From NCBI RefSeq assembly GCF_905475395.1, contig NC_058338.1, forward strand, positions 46,535,935 through 46,599,934: 64,000 nucleotides of DNA, given 5' to 3'. The translations under genes and the position numbers were made by a program. Below the pieces are notes generated by a model, which saw only the letters and a program-made list of their open reading frames with translations, searched no databases and had not been told where the DNA came from. This document shows, in pieces, positions 1-12,647 of the stretch. The stretch comes from Chrysoperla carnea (Eukaryota; Arthropoda; Insecta; Neuroptera; Chrysopidae). The stretch's first letter is position 1. Every line of letters starts with the position of its first letter.

Positions 1-1085
1 GAGGTCAATTTACATCGAATAAAATTACAAAGTTTTAATTCTTTTCTCTGAATATCCTTCCCTTCTTAATGTATTCATTTCATTTGAAAGCAAAATTTTT
101 CGAAACAACAAATTAATATTAAATAATATTTAACTAAATAAAACTACCTTCAGCATTGTACAAACAGTCTGCATACTGCATTAATAATAATTATTATTAA
201 TATCGATTGATTGATTAATATATAATCACATTGATTCACGTTTCACAAAATTGAAATGGATAGGTATACACATTATTGTAATCTTTTTTTAATTTTATTG
301 ATTATTAATAGTTAAGCATTTTTTATGAGTCATCCTATTCCAACAATAGTGAAATAAAGGCTGTATAAGCAATGCAATTCTGTCTTAGGTATTAAAAATC
401 ATTCACCTTTTATTATTATAGAATATAAAAGTGAAAGCTTCAATAATTTCTGAATATGTTCGCAATTTTAATTTCCAAAACTTTTTTGAATAACTCTGTA
501 TAAAGAAGATTTTATTATCTTATTAAATAAAAATAAAAAATACACATATACACAATAACAATCAGAATGCAATTTTTTATTTCACCCAATTAACTCTTGA
601 ATTTAAACTCATAAAATTTCTTATTATAAATAATAAATTCTTCATATATTTAAGTATTTAAATTGATCAATATAATCAAATCAACGTATGCATCACTCAC
701 ATTATTTAATTCAATTATACAGAGTGGTGTTTTTTGCAGAGAAATAGATAGTATCTAGGTATTAAGCCAATAGGGCTGGTTTCTGGAAACCAAGGCAGAT
801 TATTAGATGATATTTATAGAGCCCATAAAGAAGGGTGTTTTCTTTTAATAATTTTATAAATTTTTTAATTTTTTTTTTTAAATCGAGAGTTGATTTAGAT
901 GGAGAATGGAGGCACAACAGTGCTAGTGCGAATAGTTGTTCGATTATTATTAAATATATATTGATTGTTGAGCTATAACAAACCGCATGTACCGAATACT
1001 GAGTAGCGGTTACAACATCTAGTACTAGCATGTAGTACTGAAACGTTACTGCCGAATTTACCTCGTTACTCGCATTTTTCGTTAC
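1..1085. other. AT-rich sequence without recognised features
   Basis: There are only short open frames with no coding character and no clear element boundaries. Nothing supportable was seen. Confidence 0.5.
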
Positions 1086-1650
1086 AAAAATTTTTATACC
1101 ATATATATATGTAATATACATAGTATATTAAGTTAGTCCCAAGTTTGTAACGCTTAGAAATATTGATGCTACGAAAAAAGTTTTGGTATAGGTGTTCATA
1201 GAAACACCTAATTGGTTCATTTTCGGTTGTCCTTCCGTCCGTCCGCCCGTCTTTGAACACGATAACTCAAAAACGAAAAAAGATATCAAGCTGAAATACA
1301 GCGCACTGAAAACGTAAAAGTCAGGCCGGGTTCGTAAATGTGCAACATAGGTCAATTGGTTTTTGGGTAGGACCCATCTTGTAAACCGTTACAAATAGAA
1401 CAAAAGTTTAAAGGCAAAAAATGTTCCTTATAAAAAATAAACAACTTTTGTTTCAAACATTTTTTTGTAAACATTACTGTTTACTCACGAAGGCACACAT
1501 TAGATGCAAATTTTATAGTATGTATTAATATGAGATTATCAGTTATGTATGTGTGACATATATAGGTATGTGTATTGTGATAGAGTAATCAACACTGTCT
1601 ATACATGTTATTTCAACAATTACGTTAGTCGATTGTTTGTTTTCACTTGT
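1086..1650 (+). repeat. Family A repeat, nearly full length
   Basis: It runs from TTATACCATATATATATG through TTAAGTTAGTCCC, GGTTGTCC..GTCCGTCCGCCC, CACGATAACTCAAAAACG and CAACATAGGTCAATTGG to GTTTACTCACGAAGGCAC, ending near TTATTTCAACAATTACG and GATTGTTTGTTTTC. The plus-strand orientation is the same as the 11408 copy. The central part is decayed. Confidence 0.65.
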
Positions 1651-2650
1651 TTTATTTAGAATAATACACTTTGCATTTTACAGTTGAACTATAACTGGCA
1701 TAAAAAATTCTCATTACTTTTGCAGCACTAATTGATTGCAGCACCAATGATTGACTAATTGATTGTGAATATATTTTCAAATCTAGATTGTAAATTGATT
1801 TTGTGAGAAATAATGAATGTACCTTTTCAATAAACAATAAAATATGTCAAAGTTTTCAAGAAATTCAAGTGGTGTTTTTTTTTTTTGTAGCGTATCTATG
1901 GAGGTAGAACATTACAACATTAAATAGTTACTAACTTCTTGTTCACTTTGTATATTAATTTATAGTTACTTAAATCAATCGACTACTAAATTACCTATTT
2001 ATATCATAAAACTGATGACTGTTTTATTTGATTTACCTACATAAAACGAATAATCTCAATCAATAATTATCAATTAACATTATACGTTTATATTTATTAA
2101 GTATGATTCAGTTTTTATTATAGTTTTAAGTGTAGTTTTTTTTTATTCAGAGGCTAAAAATATGCACTATTTTGGAATGATTAAGGGAAGCTCCTACTTT
2201 TCTAAAACCTTAAAACCTTTCTATACTTTAATATATTTTAACATTTTACATAGGTAAAGATAAAAATTTATTGACATTTTTTTATCGGGAAATTCTTGAG
2301 GGAGGGGTGGGTATCGAGGTTTCTAGTGGTGAAAAATTTCTACAAAATTGTTGATGCCTGAAATCAATAGAAGAGCTCATTTTGTCTAAAAATACCTGGT
2401 TTCGTAAATATAAGCAAGTTAAATTACTTTTCGATAATAATTTATACAAAAAAAAAAAAAAACAAAAAAAACTCTAAGAAAACCGGGGTACCAGTTTTAA
2501 CAGTCCACCAATTTTTTTTTTCTAAGGGTGCAAAGTTTTGAAAATAAAATAAACGTATCTAATATATTATTTCTCTAGCCAAGTTTTAAATCGATATTTT
2601 CTCTAGTCCTTTATCAAATTCCTTGATTTACCACTACTTTTAAAGCTTAT
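1651..2650. other. AT-rich sequence without recognised features
   Basis: Homopolymer tracts (for example A runs near 2450) and no credible coding sequence. Nothing else was seen. Confidence 0.5.
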
Positions 2651-2660
2651 TGTGACTAAT

Positions 2661-2931
2661 AGCTCAGTTGGTTAAGGCGTAACCAATTCCGCCCGCGGTA
2701 TGCGGGTTCGATTCTCGCCGTCGCAACAAAATAATTTAATTAATAGTTGTGATGGGCTGGTGTGGTGTGCATGGTATATGCATGAAGGAGGTGTACTCAG
2801 CCTCTGAAATTGAGGAGCTGATAAATGAAATTATCAGCGGAAAGGTGGTAAAACACATATGTTATCACAATAGGCTCTATAGCCTAAGTGTGTCCTTCGT
2901 GGATAGCCAATATAACCTAACCTAACCTAAC
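2661..2931 (+). mobile_element. tRNA-headed SINE with perfect 10-bp TSD
   Basis: A perfect direct repeat TGTGACTAAT lies at 2651-2660 and 2932-2941. The body begins with a tRNA-like head: A box TAGCTCAGTTGG and B box GGTTCGATTCT near 2705. An unrelated region follows (GATGGGCTGGTGTGGTG..., 2750-2910), and the 3' end is three CCTAA units rather than poly(A). Length is about 271 bp. It should be transcribed by Pol III and moved by a partner LINE. Confidence 0.85.
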
Positions 2932-2941
2932 TGTGACTAAT

Positions 2942-4309
2942 GAAGAAAAATAGACTCTAGCTCAAAAATATTCAGAATACTATGATTCCTTTATAGTTCC
3001 CTTAACATTCATTTACTAAACACTATATTTGTATAAAGAGCGGTGATATTTAACGCAATTTGTTTAAATATTATCTAAAACTATAAGCTCTCTTCTTTAA
3101 AATGATAAAAGTTTAAAATGTGTTTACAGATAAAATAAGTCTTTCAATATGATATATAGTTCACTTACAACTTGTTTAAAATAACTTTGAGATAAAACTT
3201 ATATAAATTATAGACAGTTAAGGATTCAGTAGTTGACTTCTAGTAATCTAGTATATAACATAATTATATTTGACAAGGGTAAGTAAAAACAGTCATAGAT
3301 AATATCTTAAATTTTAATGCGTAATCGTGGCCTTAAATTTTAATGTCTATAAATGCCTATCCATGGCTTTGCTTGGCGTCCTAGAGTCGCATAATATGGT
3401 GCTTATACAGCTAATTATATTTTATTTTAAATATAGTTAAATTTTGTCCAAGAAATAGTGGAAAGTCCAAGAACTTTCCTGTACTTATTACATCCAAATA
3501 TTGGATGGTTAGTTATTTGATAAAGAAGCGCTGGTTGGGTAAATAATCGATTGGTATTCTATAACATACAGTTTAGTTACCAGTTGCACCCTTATTTCTT
3601 ATTGCTTATACTCTGCATCCTAATTTAACATAATAAGGTTTGTCCGCGAAAATATTGATATAATTTCCCGGAATTAACATGCGTCTTCGGCCTTATAACA
3701 GCCTTTTTTCAAAAGAACCTTATCTAGACGTTGCTCTGTTAGAAGTTAAAGAAAGGCAAAATTTATAATACTAATTACATTATTCATTAAAGCCTTGCAT
3801 CAAAATTTAAGCATAGCATTGATAATTTGCTATGATATAGGTTGGTTCTGCTAAGGAATCCTAAAGTAAGGTGTTATAAAGTGAATGACACGTACAAATG
3901 CAAATAAATATTATTATGAAAATTCCAAGTATGCAAGTAAAAAGGAAAATATTTATAGATAAGAAATTCGAATAACGTGTGTCAATTTATCCATATAAAT
4001 AAAGTTTTCTTAAATAATTGTTTCAGATTTCTAAATATTATGAAAAAAGTTCAATCATCTTAGTACCTAAGTTCACCTCGGAATTTGAAATACCCAGCTA
4101 TAAACTCGTATAAACTACATATGATAGGGTGTACGGGTCTATCTCGTTTTCTATGAACTTCCCTACAACTTTTGTTCCAACAATTGTTTTCTACGTTGAA
4201 TCGTTTTCGAGATAGAAGGCGGAGAACGGGCGGTTAGAGCATCATTTAAAGTTAACCAATAGTACCGGTCATAAAAACGCAATGTAAAGTTTATTAATTA
4301 TTGATATAT
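2942..4309. other. AT-rich sequence without recognised features
   Basis: Only short frames and no element termini that I can support. A tract near 4120-4250 with CTCGTTTTCTATGAACTTCC and its partner CGTTTTCGAGATAGAAGG looks repeat-like but is unassigned. Confidence 0.4.
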
Positions 4310-4490
4310 ACATAATCCCTATATATATTATAAATGTAAAAAAAAGGATGTTTGTTTGTTTGTTACGCTTTCAGCTAAAAAACTACTCAATGGATTTGAA
4401 CAAAACTTGACAAAAATACCTCTACATCGCTGTATATATATTATAAATGTGAAAGTCAGAATGTTTGTTTTTGATTGCTGAACTCCTATA
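4310..4490 (-). repeat. Two reverse-oriented RTE-like 3' tails in tandem
   Basis: TATATATTATAAATGTAAAA then GTTTGTTTGTTTGTTACG occurs at 4323-4365, and a second tail, TATATATTATAAATGTGAAA then AATGTTTGTTTT, at 4434-4470. Read on the minus strand these are the AACAAACAAAC...ATTTATAATATA ends common to insect non-LTR elements. Confidence 0.45.
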
Positions 4491-6493
4491 ATAACTAGCA
4501 CTCTGTATAATAAAATTCGCAAACACTATTATTATTATTATTATTTCAAATTGTATATACACATAAAGCTTTATATTTAGTGCCATCGTGCCAAGGTTGT
4601 AATAATATGTGTTATTTTGAAAGGTACATAATAATATCTATCCATTTTATACAAGAGAGTGGGTTGTAAGAGATGATCTATTTTAGACACATCATAATAC
4701 AATTTATACATTTATTACTGATACTGATAATAATAAATAAATGAACACTTATTATGATTAATGTGAATGCACGGATTCATGGTCAATTCAATCGATTTAT
4801 AATCATCATAATACTAACTAAATATGATGAAATTCAACGAGCGAGTATTCAAGTAAACATAGATGAAAAAAATTGCATCAACTTTAAAAGAAAATCAAAA
4901 TATTTAATAAACACAATAAGTAATACAATAAAATTACAAAAATTGCTTAAACTTAATTAATAGAAATTTAAAAAAACATGAACATTTCGTTTTATAACAT
5001 TATCTAGCCGGGAGCCGGTTATTTCCTCAAGGTAATGCCTCAGTAATTTGCTCTCCAAGAACATGATTTACAGTTCTATACAATACTATACAATAAACTA
5101 ACTTTAGCTTCTGCCTTCGATTCTTTTACTATGTGTAACACATAATAAACCTGGTCTTTCCCAATGACTATGGAGTGCAGAGGTAAAGGAGCACAATCTC
5201 TTATGACTGTTTTTTTTAATCTATTGAAAGGGTATTCTCTCAAAATTTCAGTCTTGTGGGAGCAGGATTACCATCCCTATCATAACTTTGCTATGGTCTG
5301 GCACATACTTCCAACCATCAAAATAGGTTGACAATTTGTTTTCATACTCAAACATATGTAAATTACAAGATATTTAAAAATTACAACATATTGTAACCTT
5401 GTGGCAGACGGTAAACAAATTAATTTTTTTAGATTTTCCGCAAGACATTTTCCGCAAGATGCCTGCTAGAAGGGTTACGTTCTAAATTGACCGATAATAA
5501 AACATCTTTTAAAATTTTTTTTTAGCTTTGTGGCAGACGGATTAGTCGGATGGTTCGCTAGCTCTTAGACTGGAAAATCAAATTTACATTGTACTGTTGG
5601 AACTTACGATGAGTTAAAAAATTTTATTTTATTATCAATTAAATATTCTCTCTACAAAGTTGAGTATAAGATTGAATGACATATGCTCCTTGATAAAATA
5701 AAACTGAATTTTTTCGATTAGTATATTTATAATCAAAAACTGTCTCACCCAACAACTCGAATACAGGGTGCACCGTTTTCTGTGGAATATGTATATATGT
5801 ATGTAGATACTATATTATACAACCGAATATTAAATATTTATTGCTGTCAGCCTTATATAAAAACACTTTACAACAACTAAAACTACAATCTCGTAAACTT
5901 TATACAAAAGGACCTCTTTTGAGGACCATATTGAGAGTAGTTTTTAGCCAAAGACTGAACACAAACCTGCTTTATGAAAACAAAAATACTACATTATACT
6001 ATATGGTAAGAAGTAGTACCTAAATTCAAATGTAGGTACATAATTAAATCATTCTGTAGTTTTTCAGCAGCTAGTGATACTTATTAATTGAACAGCCTTT
6101 ATATTAAAATGAGAGTTTTATGCAGGTATGCTGAAGATTGATTGTCAATGTGGTTTAGTTTTCGAAAATATTAAAAATAAAAACTTTTTAATACAAATGT
6201 TATAAATTTTGATTATTTTGACTGTTTATTTACAAGTTGCTATTGCACATTGTTTTATAAATCATACTCAAGGTAAGTCATTGGTTATTGGTGAGTAAGG
6301 TTTTACACCATATTCCTGTTTTAAACACTACCTTTTTAGAAAAAATACCAGTTTAAGCTGTTGCTTCAAGCTCGGAATAATGTCTGTTTGAAAAAAGGGT
6401 AGGACTTTCAATGTTTCAAACACATATATTATATGGGACTGTTCCTTGGAGTGAACTGTGGCGATTAAATTTTGAAGATCCTGCCTTCAGGTA
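4491..6493. other. AT-rich sequence without recognised features
   Basis: It contains a short ATT microsatellite near 4527-4545 and scattered short open frames. TTGTGGCAGACGG occurs twice, at about 5399 and 5525, hinting at a diverged local duplication. No gene was seen. Confidence 0.4.
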
Positions 6494-7350
6494 CAGTCGG
6501 TGGAAGTGATTCTAGATATATTGAAGTGTGAACCATAATACATTATGATGTTATGTTATCGTTCACAAATCATATACCATGGTTCACATGATTTGATCAA
6601 TAGTTGTTTAATATTTAAATTCTCGAAAAAAATATATAGTGTTGAGAAATAACAGTGCTGCAGACAGAGACACTTTCGTTTGTGATATTTTAATGTATAG
6701 CTGTGAAAGACATTTAAATGTAAATTTTGATTCTAGCGACTACATTTTCACTTTCATCAATACAAGTATAAAACAAAGTCACTTCTGTCAGTCTGTCCCC
6801 AATCACTCTATGTCTGCTTAGATCTTTAAAACTACGACACTTATTTTGATTCGGTTTTTTCTAGTAGATAGAGGGATTCAAGAAGATAGTTTTTATCATA
6901 TCACATATGAATAATATAGTAGAGTAACGGGTTGAAAGAGATGTGTTTCAAAAACTTAAAGAGTTGTGCATAAGTTGGAAAAAGAAACCTTATTCACCGA
7001 GAGTCATGAAAAATACCCGTTGTAGCAGCTGCTGGACACTTCTCTTACAGGTATCTCAACGTATTGGATACCTGTAAGAAAACCGTGAAGGCTTTTCGAT
7101 AATCCAATCACATACATTATTTGATACTTTGAATAGCTTTCCGGTATAGTCTATGGAGGTGATTCTAGGTACACTTTGTGTGATATATCATGGTTCACAC
7201 TTTTAATCGATAGTTATTTCATATTTAAATTTTCAAAACAAAAAAAACATTATGTTGAGGAATAACAGTACTATAAACACCCAATTTCTACATTTAAATA
7301 CATGGATGTAAAAGACACATAAATGATGTGAACTTTGATTCTAGGTACTA
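6494..7350. repeat. Diverged direct duplication pair
   Basis: Units at about 6494-6743 and 7149-7350 share, in order, GGTGATTCTAG or AGTGATTCTAG, CATGGTTCACA, ATTTAAATTTTC or ATTTAAATTCTC, TGTTGAGGAATAACAGT or TGTTGAGAAATAACAGT, AAAGACA and TTTGATTCTAG. Spacing is about 650 bp. Between them, at 7044-7078, is a perfect 12-bp hairpin (CTTACAGGTATC with its inverse). Confidence 0.6.
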
Positions 7351-7995
7351 CACGTTCCCTAACATATTAAATTTTTCAATATGATTACATAATAATATGT
7401 ATATGTTTATTTATCTCATACCATTTTTGGTAAAACAATTTTATAAACAATCCGATCCATACATTTACTTAAGGTACCCACAAATATAACTTGACCTTCT
7501 TCAAGTATTGCAATATTTCTATTTATTACTTTCATCACAATATTTGTATACACCTGAAATGAAGAATTGGTTGTATATTTCATCACCAAAATAAATGAGC
7601 GCCAGACAGAAAAAAAAAGTAGTCAAATAAAGGAAAGGGTTACAGATTCGTGATTCCTCTTCACTTGTACCTAGATTGCCCATATGGTAACTTGGGAAAA
7701 TCATTTTGCAATGCGACTTAAGAAACCAAAGCAATTTGCAACAAAACTGTTATAATGTGTGAAAACTTAGTTGTGATTTAAATTTTAATTAGTCGTTAGC
7801 CAATAAAATCCCATAGAAACCAAATCTCCAAAGTCAAATCCTGGAAAATTGGATTCAATATAATAAAACTTTGTTAACTTTTTTGGGCAATAAAAGTATC
7901 ATGTTTGAAAGATTTTGACTTATATAAAGTACACAAAATTTGAAACAAATGTAAAAATTAGGTTTCATAATAAAAATATAAAATTTGTATCACTT
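7351..7995. other. No recognised features
   Basis: AT-rich DNA without credible coding sequence or element boundaries. Confidence 0.4.
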
Positions 7996-8590
7996 ATACA
8001 GGATGTACCATTTTAACCTATTTTGGCAAATTCCTCGTTTCGTAGTTAACACCAATTAAACAAAAGTTTCTGAGCTTGGTGAAGGACATCATGTTCTGAC
8101 ATCAGATTGAATCTAGTTTCCGGGTTGCTTTAATAGTCAATTTAAATTCTAAAAGGTATAAGATAGAAAAACACTTTAATTAAGAAAGTTGAACCTCATA
8201 AAAAACTAGCTTTTTTTATTTAAGTCACTTTTGTCGAAAACTGCTAGTTTTCGGAGGAAATGTGACTTAAAAATAGGTCATTATTGCATTTAATCGAAAA
8301 AAAAAACGCTAGCTACAGAAAAATAATTTAGCCAAAAGTTTTGACCTACAATTATCGATAAACTGTAAACGTAAGTTTAAGACGCATTTCCTTCGAAAGC
8401 TAACAATCATTGAAAAAATATTTTAAATAAAAAATGTTAGTTTTTTTATAAGGATCAACTTCCTAATTTAAAGTGTTATTCTATTTCTCTAATCTAATAT
8501 TCTATCTCTCTTTGGTTCAAGTTATTTTTTGATTAGTTAACTACAAAACTAGATATTAGCCATAATAGATTAAAATGCTCCACTCTGTAT
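7996..8590. mobile_element. Long-TIR foldback element (595 bp)
   Basis: The ends ATACAGGATGTACCATTTT and AAAATGCTCCACTCTGTAT are inverse with a few mismatches. The inverted homology continues inward: AACACTTTAATTAAGAAAGT near 8170 matches the inverse of ACTTCCTAATTTAAAGTGTT near 8458-8477, and CATAAAAAACTAGC matches the inverse of GTTAGTTTTTTTATAAGG. There is no coding capacity. Confidence 0.65.
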
Positions 8591-9879
8591 GAGCAGTATG
8601 AACTGTTTTTGTATTCTATATACATAAGAGGTTACATATAATTGTGTCACTTGTGTAGGACAGAAGCATGAAGTTGATAATGTTTTAAACCTGATATGTA
8701 GAAGACCCGGGTTCGAATTCCGGCTTTCGTGTATTTGTTTAAACACGAAAATTAAATTTAGTATTTGTTTGGTTTATTTTTAATATAGCGTTTTATAGGT
8801 TTCACTTACCGCCTATTGTACGAAATAATCCGACCGCCATGAATTAATATTTAAAAATAATGAATATCACCCTTGAACGCGTTACTTAATTTCGCCTACG
8901 AATAATTTTTTTTTCCATTAAAAAAGAAAACAAACATACGTTTAAATAAAAGATATTTGTTTTATCTTATAAGTTACAAGTATAAAATAATTAACACTTA
9001 TTTGTAACAACAAAGTTCACTTAATATTGTAAAACAATAACAAATTACTTATTTATAAATTAATTATTATATACTGTAATTAATAATAATAATTCTTTGG
9101 TTTATCAATTATTGATTTATTGTTTTTCCTCTCAATAACTTTAAAACACAAAGCTAATATAAAATTTTTTTATTTTAATAACATATGGAAATTAAAACTG
9201 ATTAATTAATCATTAATTAAGAAGATTCTAATTCAAAAATAATAATAGCATATTTTTTATTACAACAAAATAAATAATACATCTTTAAAAAAACTTGAAA
9301 AACACGCTTTATTAAGGTTGTTGAGGGGCAACAGAAAAAGAAACAACATTAACTTAAACTCTTGAGAAATTGTTCTTAAACATGTTAAGAAGTCACCATT
9401 AAATTTTTAAAAAGATTGTCTGAAAATTATGCAAGTTATGTTTTTTTTTAGTAGCACCTTAGCAATCTTAATCTGAGGAATGTGAGATTATATAACTGAT
9501 ATTAGACACACCACGCTTTTGAAAAATAAATTTTACGAGTTCATAAAAATTATTTTTAGACTGGAGCTTTGGTTTTCTCAGATAGGGGTAACATTATAAA
9601 GTGGTCATAATAAAATAAGGGTGTGTGAATGAATATAGAATTATATTAAATATAAAATAGACCATGGGACAGAAAGGGTGCACTGTAAAATGATGAACAC
9701 ATACTTGAAATTTCGTGAGTGGCATCCTTTGGGCGAGTCTACCAAACAACTCTCTACGACTTTTTTCGAAAGCGATCTCAAATGACCACGATGACGTTAT
9801 CTTTAAGCTATCGGTCTGAAAAAACGCAATTATTCGGACAATATGACCAACTGATAACATTAATAATTATTATTCAGCA
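8591..9879. other. No gene; weak B-box-like motif
   Basis: CCCGGGTTCGAATTCC near 8705-8720 resembles a tRNA B box, but the upstream part does not fold as a tRNA. The rest is AT-rich, with no supportable feature. Confidence 0.35.
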
Positions 9880-10195
9880 AAAATGAACTACTTATGTGTT
9901 GAAAGGCAAAAATACTTAAGTTCCTACGGCAAATATTCGAGGTCGTAAACAAGCGCATCGGTGCAAACAATGATGTTTACGAACAAATATTTCAAACAAA
10001 AGTTGTTTATCAGACACATTTTTTATAATTAAACTTTTGTTGTATCTCTAACGGTTCACACGATGGGTAATACGAACCCAAGATAAAATTGACCTATGTT
10101 GCTCATTTACGAACTGTAATTCACTTTTTACGTCCTGAGCACTTGATAAAAATTTCAACTTGTTATCTCTTTTTGGTTTTGAGTTATCGTGTACC
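9880..10195 (-). repeat. Family A repeat, partial
   Basis: This minus-strand copy has AACGGTTCACACGATGGGTA, AATTGACCTATGTTGCTC, ACGTCCTGAGCAC and GAGTTATCGTG, in the order seen in the other family A copies. The GTCCGTCC block and 5' end are missing. Confidence 0.6.
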
Positions 10196-10244
10196 TACTT
10201 CGAATCATTGTCGAAAACAAAACAATTTGAAACTATTTTCAACC

Positions 10245-10316
10245 GGTTCAGTGGTCTAGGGGTATGATTTTCGCTTAGGGTGCGAGAGGTCCCGGGTTCA
10301 AATCCCGGCTGAGCCC
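10245..10316 (+). tRNA. tRNA-Pro (AGG anticodon)
   Basis: A 72-nt cloverleaf: acceptor GGTTCAG / CTGAGCC with one G:T wobble, D region TGGTCTAGGGGTATGATT, anticodon stem TTCGC / GCGAG around TTAGGGT (anticodon AGG), and T arm TCCCGGGTTCAAATCCCGG. Discriminator C at 10316, and a T5 terminator follows at about 10324. Both Pol III boxes are intact, so it is likely functional. Confidence 0.9.
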
Positions 10317-11407
10317 AATGGTCTTTTTTATTGGTAAAATGAATAAGATTTTTAATTATAATAGTGGAACAATATACATACCCGTTATATCTTTTTTTGT
10401 TTGTAAAAACAAAACATATTCCTTTAAAAATTTGGATGCCCACGTCTAAAAATTATAGTTTTATCAATGTCATTTCTCTGGCAATGATTCATACATAAAT
10501 CATAATTTTAACTTAATAATCAAGATTTTTAAAATTTACTATATCGTACTAATAAAGTTTATTTTTTAAAAATGTGTTATAAGGTGACTGGCCCTCGATA
10601 AAAAATAAATTCAACATTTTTGTCGGAACAATGAATTTTTGAGGTCGTATTATTATAAACAGGTAAGATTTATTTTATAACACATGAAAAAAATAAAACA
10701 AAAACTATTAGGTATAGCAGTCGACCCGCGTGTACACAGAATGCATGGGGCATTGTCGTTCTTTGGCTTCGTTGCACAATAAACAATAAAATATTGGACT
10801 CTAATGCTGTTCTGTGTTCTTTGGTTCTACCTGTTTAGGCCATCGCTGTTCACAGGGGCAAACGTCCGTCCTTGTACTCCAAAAAAGCAAAATACAAAAC
10901 TAAAGTTCAAGGTTCATACTTAACTATTTTCTCGACAGTTCAAATTGTATATGTATTTTATTGTATCAGAACTACCTGAAGATACTAAGGGCGGCATTTT
11001 TCGCCATTGCCCAAGGGTAACAAACTATTCAACAATATTTCTTGCTTTTGGAACGTTTGTTGTTTCGTGTCAAGAGTATTGTATTTTTTGTTAATTTCAT
11101 TTGCGAATGTGTCTGTGCTCACTTTAGAGAAGACAAGGCGTGTCACATTGCATCTTACGACTGTAATTAATATGTTTATCGTATTATGAACAGAAATTTT
11201 TTTAAGAAATACTTTATATATATTTGTTTTGAAAATGATAAGATTATTCTAAGATTATTAAAATCGGAACAAAAGAAATAAATTACTTCAACTTATTAAA
11301 TACTTAACTTCACACTAAAACACTGTTGCAACTGCACATCTGGTTTTATAAAAGAGGTTTTTTACGTAATTCTCTTTTCTATTCTCTCAGCTGCATTAAT
11401 AATATTT
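10317..11407. other. Intergenic, one dispersed repeat fragment
   Basis: The segment at about 10960-11017 (ACTACCTGAAGATACTAAGG, then TTTTTCGCCATTGCCCAAGG) is shared with 14095-14152 inside the hAT-like element at 13878. No gene was seen. Confidence 0.45.
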
Positions 11408-11998
11408 TTATACCCTGGATATATGTACGAGTAATATATATCAAGGTATATTAAGTTTAGTTCCATTTTGGTGTAGAGGTTCATAAAATCACCTAATTAG
11501 TCCATTTCCGGTTGTCCGCCTGTCCGTCTGTAGACACGATAACTCAAAAACGAAAAGAGATGTCAAGCTGAAATTATAGCGTGCTCAGGACGTAAAAAGT
11601 TAAGACTATTTTCGTAAATGAGCAAGATAGGTCGATTGGGTCTTGAGTTCGTGGGATCCATCTTCTATTACCGTTGATAAAAAAATTAACAACTGTTGTT
11701 TGAAACATAATTTCATAAACGTTACTGTTTACGCGCGAGGGCGCAAATTAGGAAAAAATTTTGTTGTCCATTTTCTCCAAAACTATAAGAGATAGAGAGT
11801 TGAAAATTTGCAGTCAGCTTTAACTAGTGGTCTTGTGAAAAATTTTCGAAAAACGTAAAAATATTCTAGAAAGTACTTTCGGAAATTTTCGGAATTTTCG
11901 AAAACCATATAAATGGCGGGCGAAAGGCCGTTATAATAATGCAAGTACTGATATTCAACACTTTCTATACAGGGTATTTCAACAATTAACTCAGTCAA
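11408..11998 (+). repeat. Family A repeat, best full-length copy
   Basis: It starts TTATACCCTGGATATATG, passes GGTATATTAAGTTTAGTTCC, GGTTGTCCGCCTGTCCGTC, ACGATAACTCAAAAACG, TTTACGCGCGAGGGCGC, CCATTTTCTCCAAAACTATA and ATATAAATGGCGGGC, and ends CTATACAGGGTATTTC then CAATTAACTCAGTCAATTG. TACCCTG and CAGGGTA at the ends form short inverted termini. There is no coding capacity. It serves as the reference for family A in this window. Confidence 0.7.
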
Positions 11999-12647
11999 TT
12001 GTTTGTTTTACTTGTTACTATTAAATTGTTAAACAAATACATTCCATATTTGTGACACAAAGATATTATAAAATTTTTTGTTTAATTTACAAAATTGTGT
12101 TATAGTTTTTATGTTACCGCACTCTCGCGATCCAAAGAAAAGAAAAATCATTATATTTAAACATTAAACAATGAAGTTTATTTGCGTTTTGTTTTTTTTG
12201 TTGAGTTTAATGTGAGTGGTGACCTTTCCTGTATTGTATGAGTCAGGTTACTTTACATCACAATAGATACATGCACCGATTTTGTAGACAAAGATAATTC
12301 TGTTCATTATTTAACAGCTGAAATTCTAAAAGTTTTAATTTTGTATATCTTCGAAATCCACAATCGAAAAACATTGCAAATTAATTCCCCCAAAATATTG
12401 CTTCATTAAAATTGTTAGTTCAATATCCCGTGTTAAACTACTAATTAGAATCTTCAGCCATTGAGTCGAGACGAAATGAAAGCATTATTAAAAGAGGCGG
12501 ATTTGATATCACAAGTTTCTTGAATTTAATGTCATTTCTAATGAATGAGGCATTTGAAGTTTCAAGAGGATAGCAGAAAATCATTATATATAGAGTCTGG
12601 ACTATCTAGCAATTTTAATTGTTTGTGCAACTCCGACAATATAAGTA
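11999..12647. other. No recognised features
   Basis: AT-rich sequence with no credible gene or element end. Confidence 0.4.

Noticed and set aside
4310-4490. CRISPR-like spaced repeats
   Set aside because: Two retroelement tails, not an array; the genome is eukaryotic.
8640-8735. Possible tRNA gene
   Set aside because: Only a B-box-like motif is present; no cloverleaf could be drawn.
9594-9860. 88-codon minus-strand open frame
   Set aside because: No family similarity, no good flanking splice sites, and it lies next to repeat sequence; treated as chance or element-derived.
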